Below, piece by piece: positions 1 to 6,350 of a stretch of 29,870 bases of DNA. Each line of letters opens with the position of its first letter. Positions within the stretch are counted from its first letter, which is position 1. Made by a program: the position numbers and the translations under genes. The stretch comes from DATARH01 sp050246595. GTDB lineage: Bacteria > Pseudomonadota > Alphaproteobacteria > ATCC43930 > CGMCC-115725. Location: assembly GCA_050246595.1 (NCBI GenBank), contig JBFWVT010000060.1:1-29870 (forward strand), in the 5' to 3' direction. The notes below the pieces were generated by a model, which ran no database searches, was not told the DNA's origin, and was given only the letters and a program-made list of their open reading frames with translations.

Positions 1-2
1 TC

Positions 3-461
3 CTGAACCCGGCTGGGGAGAATAAGGTCCAGCGCTTTGGCTGGACCTTTGCTCCGGGTGACAAGGTCATGCAGATCGAGAACGACTACGAGAAGGAAGT
101 CTATAACGGCGATATCGGCTACATCGACGAGATCGATCCCGAGGCCGGCGAGCTGACGGCCAGCTTCGACGGCCGCACGGTCACCTATGGGTTTGGCGAA
201 CTCGACACGCTGGTGCCGGCCTATGCGGCGACAATCCACAAGAGCCAGGGATCGGAATATCCCGCCGTCGTGATCCCTGTGCTGACGCAGCACTATGTCA
301 TGCTGCAGCGGAACCTGCTCTATACCGGCGTGACCCGAGGCAAGCGGCTGGTCGTGCTGGTCGGCCAGCAGAAGGCCATCGCAATCGCCGTGCGCAACGT
401 CTCCGGGCGGCGGCGCTGGTCGAAGCTGGACGAGTGGCTGGCGGGACACAAGCAGAGGTAA
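3..461 (+). CDS. RecD-like ATP-dependent DNA helicase, C-terminal part (5' end outside window)
   Basis: The frame is open from the window edge, so only about the last 152 residues are present. The C-terminal superfamily 1 helicase signature is clear: GDKVMQIENDYEKEVYNGDIG, then AATIHKSQGSEYPAVVIP (motif V region) and LLYTGVTRGKRLVVLVG (motif VI region, with the TR arginine that contacts ATP). This arrangement is typical of the RecD2/TraA UvrD_C_2 domain. Such enzymes unwind DNA 5'-3' in repair or, as TraA-type relaxase-helicases, in conjugation. The missing N-terminus prevents a choice between a chromosomal RecD2 and a plasmid TraA protein. The first in-frame ATG (69) is internal to the conserved domain and is not the start. 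The family call is firm; the role is not. Confidence 0.9.
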   Translation: MNPAGENKVQRFGWTFAPGDKVMQIENDYEKEVYNGDIGYIDEIDPEAGELTASFDGRTVTYGFGELDTLVPAYAATIHKSQGSEYPAVVIPVLTQHYVMLQRNLLYTGVTRGKRLVVLVGQQKAIAIAVRNVSGRRRWSKLDEWLAGHKQR

Positions 462-540
462 GATGAATGCTCAATCATGCCGGAGATTTGTTTTTCTGAG
501 CTCGTAATCCGTTCTGCGCTACGCTGTTGGCAACTTCCGG

Positions 541-545
541 GGAGG
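541..545 (+). promoter_or_regulatory. Shine-Dalgarno deciding the start of the MetE-like gene
   Basis: GGAGG lies 5 bases before the ATG at 551. It favours that ATG over the upstream in-frame TTG at 527. Confidence 0.75.
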
Positions 546-550
546 AAATC

Positions 551-1729
551 ATGAAACGCAGCACCGATCGGATTCTGACGACCCATGTCGGCAGCCTGCC
601 GCGGCCCGACGATCTGCGTACGATGATCATACAAAAGCAGCGCGGCGAGCCGATCAACAAGACGATGCTCGTTTCGCGCGTCAAGAGAGCCGTTGCCGAG
701 ACGGTGCAGCGCCAGGCGGAGGCCGGAATCGACATCATCGCCGACGGTGAGATGGGCCGCATCGGCTTCATCCCGTATGTCAACGAACGCCTGACCGGGA
801 TCGAGCCGAGTTTCGGTGCCGAACCTGCCAATTACTGGAACCAGTCGCGCGAGTACCGCGCCTTTCCGGAATTCTACGCCTGGGCGACGCAGATGCCCGG
901 CGCCGCCGGCCAGACCGGGCGCACCCGCTGGGTCTGCACCGGCCCGGTCGCGTACAGGGGCTTGGCAGCATTGCAGCAGGATATCGCGACGCTGAAAGAG
1001 GCACTGGCCGGAGCGCGGCACGAGGAGGCGTTCATGCCGGCGGTGTCGCCCTCCAATCTCGCAAACTGGAACCGCAACGAACATTACAAGACCGAAGAGG
1101 AATATCTGTACGTGCTGGCCGACGCGCTGCGCGAGGAATATCGTGCGATCATCGATGCCGGTCTCGTGTTGCAGGTCGATGACCCGCTGCTCGCCTCCTA
1201 TTACGTTATGCACCCGGAGGCCGGGATCGAGGATTGCCGGAAATGGGCCACGACGCGGGTCGATGCGCTGAACCATGCGCTGCGCGGGCTGCCGCAGGAC
1301 CGCATTCGCTATCACACCTGCTATTCGATCAATATCGGCCCGCGCGTCCACGATATGGAGCTGAAGCACATCGTGGATATCATGCTGCGCGTCAATGCCG
1401 GGGCGTATTCGTTCGAGGCGGCCAACCCGCGCCACGAGCACGAGTGGAAGGTGTGGCGCGAGGTGCGACTGCCCGAAGGCAAGTCGCTGATCCCCGGGGT
1501 CATCACGCATTCGTCGAACATCGTCGAGCACCCGGAACTGATCGCTGAGCGCATCGGGCGCTTCGCACAGGCGGTCGGTCGCGAGAACGTGATTGCCGGC
1601 GCCGATTGCGGTTTCGCGAGCTTTGCTTCGACCTGCGAGGTCCACCCGAGCGTCGTCTGGGTCAAGCTGAAAGCACTGGCCGACGGCGCTCGGCTCGCCA
1701 GCTCCGAGTTGTGGCGGCAAGCAGCGTAG
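551..1729 (+). CDS. Cobalamin-independent methionine synthase II (MetE C-terminal-like) family protein
   Basis: A 392-residue protein of the UROD/MetE superfamily. It opens with the family hallmark ILTTHVGSLPRP. The four zinc ligands of MetE-type methyltransferases can be placed: the HxC pair at H255 and C257 (YHTCYS), E289 (YSFEAANPR) and C353 (GADCGF). This predicts zinc-dependent methyl transfer to or from a thiol such as homocysteine. It lacks the N-terminal half of full-length MetE (about 750 residues), so it belongs to the short class whose methyl donor is often unknown; a demethylase or non-methionine role is possible. It starts 89 bp after the helicase, same strand, with its own good ribosome site, so it is probably transcribed separately. 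The stop is followed at once by a remnant of an unrelated gene. Confidence 0.88.
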   Translation: MKRSTDRILTTHVGSLPRPDDLRTMIIQKQRGEPINKTMLVSRVKRAVAETVQRQAEAGIDIIADGEMGRIGFIPYVNERLTGIEPSFGAEPANYWNQSREYRAFPEFYAWATQMPGAAGQTGRTRWVCTGPVAYRGLAALQQDIATLKEALAGARHEEAFMPAVSPSNLANWNRNEHYKTEEEYLYVLADALREEYRAIIDAGLVLQVDDPLLASYYVMHPEAGIEDCRKWATTRVDALNHALRGLPQDRIRYHTCYSINIGPRVHDMELKHIVDIMLRVNAGAYSFEAANPRHEHEWKVWREVRLPEGKSLIPGVITHSSNIVEHPELIAERIGRFAQAVGRENVIAGADCGFASFASTCEVHPSVVWVKLKALADGARLASSELWRQAA

Positions 1730-1747
1730 CCTGCCGCTCGTGGATGA

Positions 1748-2362
1748 ACAGCTAATTGGACAGAAGCGGTTCAATTGAACAACCGCCGCTATTATGAGAA
1801 CTGGCCGATCCACGGCGCGCGATCGCGTGTGATGATCGACATGATCGACGCGGCAGCGCTGCTGTGGCGTCTGCATCTGCGTGGCGTCGATGTCGGCGAG
1901 CGCTGGCAGACCGTCGCGGACGGCTTTGCCCCGACTGTCAGGGCCGGCAATTACGCTTTCAACGATCTGCACGCGATGATGGCCTTTACCGGCGCGGGCC
2001 GCCGCGATCTAGCCGAGCAGGTACTGGCGGCTCAGCGCACGGCGATGAAGCGTAAGGACGACAATGCCGCCTTCACGCGCGAGGTCGGGCACGCAGCCAC
2101 GTGCGCCATCCAGGCGTTCGGTGAAGAGCGGTATGATGAGACCGTACGCTTAATCCGGAGCATTCGGAGCATCGCTCACCGCTTCGGCGGCAGCCACGCA
2201 CAGCGGGATGTACTTGATCTGACTTTGCTGGAGGCAGCTTTTCGCTCAGGGCAGCACGATCTCGCAAAGGCATTGACCGCCGAGCGAGTTGCAGCAAAGC
2301 CGGCCAGTCCCTTGGCTGCCCTTTTTGCACGGCGCGCACATTACGGGCAATACCAGCTATGA
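1748..2362 (+). pseudogene. TTC38-like tetratricopeptide protein, C-terminal remnant
   Basis: The frame opens just after a TGA (1745-1747) and has no ATG before coding similarity begins; the first possible start is a TTG at 1775 without a ribosome site. The readable protein (NRRYYENWPIHGARS, then AALLWRLHLRGVDVGERW, then NYAFNDLHAMMAFTGAGR) matches my memory of the C-terminal half of TTC38-type TPR proteins, which run to about 450 residues, whereas about 195-204 are present here. The 5' half is missing and the junction lies 18 bp after the MetE-like stop, so this looks like a deletion scar. A shortened functional protein is possible but less likely. Confidence 0.6.
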
Positions 2363-2964
2363 CCTGACAGGCCGATCAACCTGCTGCATTTCGCCCAAAT
2401 ACGCTATGGCAGGGGCTACTCGTCCAGACGGAAAGTATGCAGACGAAAGCGGCCTCTTGTATGTCCTTGAGCGAGATCTCAATCCCGGATGGGTATACCC
2501 GTTCAGGCCATGGCGGAAAGACGCGGAAGGCGTCTTATTTGAGTTAATAAACGATATGCGAGGTGGTGAGCCGTCCGGCATCTGGAGGCTAACGAGACGT
2601 CCGGCTGCCACTCTGCGACCAAGCAACCGCAGGAGGCTGTCAAGGATCGTATAGGGGTGAGGCGGACAGCTCGGCACATAGAGATCCACCGGGAGCAGAC
2701 CTCAGGGGCCACGCATGAAGTTCATCAGGGCTTCCAAAGCCGGCACATAAGAATCTATAAATAGAATTTTTGTCTATTTTAGCAACTATAATTCATCATC
2801 GATCGCTAACAGGAGCGGCTGTTTTCCACCCGAATCGTGTCGTTACTGAGGGGCTCAGCTCAGCTACCGGAACGATTTGATGCGTCGCCCCTGCCGGCTG
2901 ACCGGGGTCTGAAGGCCGCGACTGTGATGGGCAGCGGGGGATAGCCAGCGGATACGTGTAACTG
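2363..2964. other. Non-coding or degenerate stretch
   Basis: No convincing gene. An open frame at 2289-2654 (+) has a central stretch that reads somewhat protein-like (ESGLLYVLERDLNPGW), but it has no ribosome site, overlaps the TPR remnant and resembles no family I know. The stretch contains an AT-rich patch (about 2750-2805), conspicuous in this GC-rich region, which holds an inverted repeat. Confidence 0.5.
2759..2779. repeat. AT-rich 7-bp inverted repeat
   Basis: AAATAGA (2759-2765) and TCTATTT (2773-2779) are perfect reverse complements around a 7-base loop ATTTTTG. It could be an operator, a weak hairpin or a relic of a mobile element. No flanking gene is clearly linked; the cupin start lies more than 500 bp away, on the other strand. 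Confidence 0.4.
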
Positions 2965-3306
2965 TCACTCGGCCCTGATATAATCGTACTGGCCCAATGC
3001 CTGGACGAGAAGATACCGGCCGGTGCCTGTTCCCGGGTTGCTTACGCGATGAACCGCGCCCACCGGGACCTCGCAGCTTTGGCCCGGGTGCAAGAGAAAC
3101 TGATGAGCTGGTTGTTTGGTGTCCACGCCGATCAGCCCTTCAAGGCAATAAATCCTGTCTTTTACCTCGGAGTGGCGGTGCCATGGATGGCTATCGCCGG
3201 GGTTCAGCGTGTACTCGACGATACGGACGTCGGATGTCTGCGCGATCACTTTTATATTCCGCTCGGCTCCAGAGACGACCCTCGCGGCTGTACGCTGTTC
3301 TTCCAT
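2965..3306 (-). CDS. Small single-domain cupin protein
   Basis: A 113-residue cupin_2-type protein. Cupin motif 1 is seen as HPWHRHSEVKDRIYCLEG, with two His and the later Glu/Gly pattern, and motif 2 as PGQSCEVPVGAVHRVSN, with the PxG turn and the last metal-ligand His. It therefore probably forms one six-stranded barrel holding a divalent metal. The substrate cannot be read from sequence; cupins of this size include sugar or small-molecule binders, isomerases and dioxygenases. The start is well supported by GGAGAAGGAAG just before the ATG. It is a lone gene. A perfect dyad lies immediately upstream of the ribosome site. Confidence 0.85.
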   Translation of the reverse strand: MEEQRTAARVVSGAERNIKVIAQTSDVRIVEYTLNPGDSHPWHRHSEVKDRIYCLEGLIGVDTKQPAHQFLLHPGQSCEVPVGAVHRVSNPGTGTGRYLLVQALGQYDYIRAE

Positions 3307-3320
3307 GGCTTCCTTCTCCT

Positions 3321-3336
3321 CTAGAAAACATTCTAG
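3321..3336. promoter_or_regulatory. Dyad CTAGAA-N4-TTCTAG in the cupin leader
   Basis: CTAGAA (3321-3326) and TTCTAG (3331-3336) form a perfect inverted repeat 14-30 bases upstream of the cupin ATG, partly overlapping the ribosome-binding region. A further TCTAG follows directly (3335-3340). CTAG is generally rare in proteobacterial DNA, so the cluster stands out. It could be a repressor operator; no regulator is assigned. Confidence 0.4.
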
Positions 3337-3631
3337 TCTAGTTGTGACTTGTCCGCGGCCCGCCCGTTAACAAGCTCAGGCCGGGCGGTAGCCACTAGCT
3401 CCGCCGCTCCATGATCGCCTTCCGGGATTGAGGCCCTTCGGGCAGGTGCGCGTGCAATTCATGATCGTGTGGCAACGAAAGAGCCTGAACGAGGCCTGCA
3501 GCGGGCCAACCTACTGCGAAGCCGGACCGGCGGCGGCACTGGTGATGATCTCAGCCAACACGAATACAGCATGCACAGCGAGCGCGGTCCACAGCGTGCG
3601 GCCAATATGGGCTGTTCAGAGCTTCGCACTA
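3337..3631. other. Intergenic stretch with a possible hairpin
   Basis: No supported gene. CCGCCCG (3360-3366) pairs with CGGGCGG (3382-3388) around a 15-base loop without a T-run. On the minus strand, just beyond the DUF6306 stop, about 30 codons read as a hydrophobic tail (TLWTALAVHAVFVLAEIITS, about 3600-3530). They have no start and may be the relic of a membrane-protein gene. Confidence 0.35.
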
Positions 3632-4129
3632 TCAAGAGGACAAAGTCTCGTTCGCAAGACGAATATTGGCTTCATGCGATCGCAGCATTTCTGTAAGATC
3701 TGCGTGAACGTGATCGTTGCGTATTCTCGGCAAGGCCTTGCGCAGCTTGCGGGCGACCCAGCCCTGTCCGCGATTGAGGAAGGCAATACGTTCGCTCAGG
3801 TCACCAATCGCGATAGCCTTCTCGTAAAAAGCGCCCACTCTCGCCGAGGGCGTGACACCGACCGCCTTGAGGTGACGCGCCAGCATGGCACACCAGCGCG
3901 CTTCATCCCGTTGAATGTCCGACATCAGTTGCGCTATTGGGCCGCTGCCTGCTGCGCGAGCGCTTTCGAGGGTAACGCGGGCGCCGGCGCGCTCTGCTTC
4001 GAGCAACTCACTGAGGAAGACGATCAGCTCGTCCTGTGCCATATAGCCCATATAGACGTTATCCGCGTCATTCATGGAGCAAGCCGGCGAAGAGCTTTCT
4101 GCGGTTTCGTCGCGGCGATGGTTTGTCAT
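3632..4129 (-). CDS. DUF6306 protein (ferritin-like helical fold)
   Basis: A 165-residue protein recognised as DUF6306 from the pattern MAQDELIVFLSELLEAERAG, then DEARWCAMLARHLKAVG, AFLNRGQGWVARKLRKALP and HADLTEMLRSHEANI. Alternating Glu/His positions on long helices (ELLEAERAG, DEARW...RH, MLRSHE) resemble ferritin-like metal-binding bundles, so a di-metal site is plausible but unproven. The ATG overlaps the TGA of the DUF6522 gene (ATGA, 4126-4129), which implies translational coupling and a joint role. There is no signal peptide, so it should be cytoplasmic. Function is unknown. Confidence 0.82.
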   Translation of the reverse strand: MTNHRRDETAESSSPACSMNDADNVYMGYMAQDELIVFLSELLEAERAGARVTLESARAAGSGPIAQLMSDIQRDEARWCAMLARHLKAVGVTPSARVGAFYEKAIAIGDLSERIAFLNRGQGWVARKLRKALPRIRNDHVHADLTEMLRSHEANIRLANETLSS

Positions 4130-4362
4130 TGCACGGTGTCCTCCAGCGTGATGGAGCAGGATCTGGCGCGATAGCGGAAGGTTAGCCGCACGCGGCCGGC
4201 ATCCTCGCCTTCGCCGCGCTCGACAACGCTATAGACGATGCCGCGCTGCACCTCCCGCCAGAAGATTTCGGGCGAAAGGCCCAGCTTTCCCGCGATAAAT
4301 TCCGCATCGACGGTAAAACCGTCCTCGGAATGTCTGACCGTGGCAGAGCTTTGCTGGACCAT
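4126..4362 (-). CDS. DUF6522 family small protein
   Basis: A 78-residue protein recognised as DUF6522 by VDAEFIAGKLGLSPEIFWRE, then VERGEGEDAGRVRLTFRYR. The open frame extends upstream to 4512, but that part (rich in Arg and Cys, nothing conserved) is unlike the family. The ATG at 4362 gives the expected size although no strong ribosome site precedes it. It overlaps the DUF6306 start by 4 bp. Members are small cytoplasmic proteins of unknown function; its place ahead of a ferritin-like partner suggests a two-protein unit. Confidence 0.78.
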   Translation of the reverse strand: MVQQSSATVRHSEDGFTVDAEFIAGKLGLSPEIFWREVQRGIVYSVVERGEGEDAGRVRLTFRYRARSCSITLEDTVQ

Positions 4363-4508
4363 GAAAACAAATCCACAATTTGGCGGAGAGCGGATCACAC
4401 AATGCTGCCTAATACCCACAGCGCAAACACGAGCAGCGTGCCGCCTTCGAGGGGAGCAGTACGGATGCACTATGCGAGTACTATACATTCTGCCTTCGCA
4501 TTTGTGAG

Positions 4509-4889
4509 TCATCCGCGCATGTGCATGTCCAATAGTACATTCCTCAGCACCACAGCATCGTTATGCGCCTGATCATGAGCTCCAAATACGAGCGTAATTT
4601 GGCCGCTCCGTGCTAGGAAACGAAGTTTATTGATAAGATCGGATTTCTGCTCCAATTCAGCGACATATCGACGGTGAAATTCCTTCCAACGGTTGGTTTC
4701 GTGGCCGAACCACTGCCGAAGTTCGGTGCTGGGCGCGATATCCTTCGCCCACATATCGATCGCGGCTGTCGCTTTCTTAACGCTGCGGGGCCACAGGCGA
4801 TCCACCAGGATGCGCGTGCCATCCCCGGCAGCGGGCGGCTCGTAGGCCCGCTTCAATCTAATGTTTTCAGGCGAGATTGCGTAATCCAC
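4509..4889 (-). CDS. DUF488 family protein (YeaO-like)
   Basis: A 126-residue protein with the DUF488 signature: RILVDRLWPRSVKKATAAID, then WAKDIAPSTELRQWFGH, WKEFHRRYVAEL and ITLVFGAHDQAHNDAVVLRN. The last segment normally reads TLLYAAKDEEHNHAVVL, so FGAHDQAHN is a slightly divergent version. The start is a GTG with GGAGGA 6 bases upstream. It is the first gene of a minus-strand group followed after 146 bp by DUF6522-DUF6306. The biochemical role of DUF488 is not established. Confidence 0.88.
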   Translation of the reverse strand: MDYAISPENIRLKRAYEPPAAGDGTRILVDRLWPRSVKKATAAIDMWAKDIAPSTELRQWFGHETNRWKEFHRRYVAELEQKSDLINKLRFLARSGQITLVFGAHDQAHNDAVVLRNVLLDMHMRG

Positions 4890-5299
4890 CGGTCGTCCTC
4901 CGTGACGCTTTTGCGCTTCCAGGGTGCCACGTCCGAACGGGAAGCACCTTGCTCCGGAGCAATGACTTGGAGCGCTTGCCGGCTCATAACTCGCTGGTTG
5001 CCATCGGCTGTCCTAATGCTGGAGCAGGGGAACAAGCTCCCTTTTTATGATTTCGGCGCGGACCGCCGCCGGTGCACAGGAGGTTTCATAAGCATCTTGG
5101 CGCATCTGGTTATCTTCGCGCTCTTTACCCTGGCCCCGGCTATAGCAGCCGCACGCGATTAATCAGGTCCTGCTCATTCGTGATCGAGAGCAGGAGATAC
5201 GCCTGACGGTTGCCCTCGACGCGCAGGCGCGGAACACTGAATCGGACAGTGAGGTTGGCGGCATTTGGCATTTTCTCGGTGCCCTGCTGCGTGACCGCA
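4890..5299. other. Degenerate stretch with an orphan signal-peptide-like segment
   Basis: No intact gene. AGGAGG (5078-5083) is followed at 5088 by a frame ATA-AGC-ATC-TTG encoding LVIFALFTLAPAIAAARD and a stop at 5160-5162. It looks like a ribosome site plus a secretion signal whose ATG has become ATA and whose reading frame is lost. It may be the relic of an exported protein or sensor ahead of the histidine kinase remnant. Confidence 0.35.
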
Positions 5300-5567
5300 G
5301 TGGCATCACTCGACGGATTCCGCCGCTGCGCAACGAATTGTGGATCGAGATCTACGGCAATGGGATCGTCATCTCGGGTGATCGCATCGACACTATTTTC
5401 GGCGAGCTGCATCAACTCGATCCGCGGCGGGAGGGACTGGGCTGGGATTGTGGATCGCTCGCAGCATCGCGAAGGTACTCGGACACGAGCTATCGGTGCG
5501 GCCCACCGTTGGCCGGGGCTCGCAGTTCCGGCTCGTCGTGTCGTTTTGGACGGCGCACAAATTTTAA
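5300..5567 (+). pseudogene. Histidine kinase ATPase-domain remnant, frameshifted
   Basis: Frame 1 near 5332-5430 reads NELWIEIYGNGIVISGDRID, then TIFGELHQLDPR. This corresponds to the N and G1 regions of HATPase_c domains (typically EVWDTGIGIPxDRLxxIFEEFHQLDNP). After GLGW the frame is lost. Frame 3 from 5448 continues with LWIARSIAKVLGHELSVRP, then TVGRGSQFRLVVSFW and a TAA at 5565, which is the G2 box and the C-terminal strand. The expected GLGLGLWI can be restored by adding one base near 5441-5447. The key Asp of DxGxG is now Gly (YGNG), so the remnant would be dead even without the frameshift. Upstream domains are not readable. Confidence 0.7.
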
Positions 5568-5791
5568 AATCAGCCGATCCACGTATCCGCGGACCAGGTG
5601 AATACCTGCTGTAACGCGAAGCGCATGATGCACCCGGAGCTGCATAAGCGGACGGCGACCGCCCGGCTGACCGTCCCCGGCGGAATTATTGCTCAAGATC
5701 AATGTCCAATGCAGTGGTGCCGCACGCCGGCAAGCGGCGAGTATTTGCTCGGGGCAGCCCGATAACCGGCTGCATGGTTGGATGATGGACA

Positions 5792-6124
5792 ATGAAATTG
5801 ATTATTAGAGACGCATGGATCCGCCACGGCGAGCTGGATGTCGTTCGAGGAGGAGAACAATTGGTGTTCGAGCGATGCACATTCATGGGCGGTACGGTCC
5901 GCATCGATCCCGAAATCGATGCAAAAATTTTTGTCGACTGCCTGTTTGAAGGTACGTGCTTTACCGCACAGACCCTTTGCCCCCGGATTGCCAGCAATTG
6001 TCACTGGGAACTACCGAACGTCGAGGACGCCATGCCAGGCGCTGGGCTTCTGTGGCGACTGGAGCACGATCGATTAGATGGAAACACTCCCGTCATCACC
6101 GCGAAAGCGAGGGTCCAGGGGTAA
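5792..6124 (+). CDS. Small hypothetical protein, 3' end formed by a REP-like repeat
   Basis: A 110-residue open frame. Residues 1-75 look protein-like, with alternating hydrophobic and charged residues (LVFERCTFMGGTVRID, then KIFVDCLFEGTCF) resembling the rungs of a short beta-helix or pentapeptide-like fold, but I recognise no family. The ribosome site is weak. The last dozen residues (TPVITAKARVQG) are encoded by the left arm of a palindromic repeat at 6091-6171, suggesting the original C-terminus was replaced when the repeat inserted. It may be functional or decaying. Confidence 0.5.
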   Translation: MKLIIRDAWIRHGELDVVRGGEQLVFERCTFMGGTVRIDPEIDAKIFVDCLFEGTCFTAQTLCPRIASNCHWELPNVEDAMPGAGLLWRLEHDRLDGNTPVITAKARVQG

Positions 6125-6171
6125 GCAGTATATCGGTAGCTCCGGATTTCCGCTTTCGCGGGGACAACGAT
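6091..6171. repeat. REP-like palindromic element
   Basis: CCGCGAAAGCG (6099-6109) is the perfect reverse complement of CGCTTTCGCGG (6151-6161). The arms extend imperfectly outwards (CGTCATCACCGCGAAAGCG against CGCTTTCGCGGGGACAACG). This resembles the dispersed GTCAT-CCCGCGAAAGCGGG palindromes common in alphaproteobacterial intergenic DNA. Here it overlaps the end of the preceding open frame. Confidence 0.6.
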
Positions 6172-6350
6172 TCAACTTAATACGGTGATGCTGTAATTAG
6201 CTTGTCTTCAATTCCTGCCCGTCACGCGCCGGCGAACTTGGAATCCAAAGACTTACCTGCTCCCTACGGGGCGATAAGCCTTTGAACAGGACGCCGATTT
6301 CAACATGGCGCCGTCAAATGAAACGCGAAGGACTTCAAGGTGACCGAGCA

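Noticed and set aside
320..1972. 550-codon open frame on the minus strand
   Set aside because: Antisense to the MetE-like gene, with His/Arg/Asp-rich composition typical of a shadow frame in GC-rich DNA.
2289..2654. Open frame of 121 codons (+) with a protein-like centre
   Set aside because: No ribosome site, overlaps the TPR remnant, Arg-rich ends and no family resemblance; kept only as a remark in the gap entry.
4674..5162. 162-codon open frame (+)
   Set aside because: Its first half is antisense to the DUF488 gene; only its last 25 codons (signal-peptide-like) merit a note.
5140..5415. 91-codon minus-strand frame opposite the kinase remnant
   Set aside because: The plus strand carries recognisable HATPase motifs; the minus frame has none and no ribosome site.
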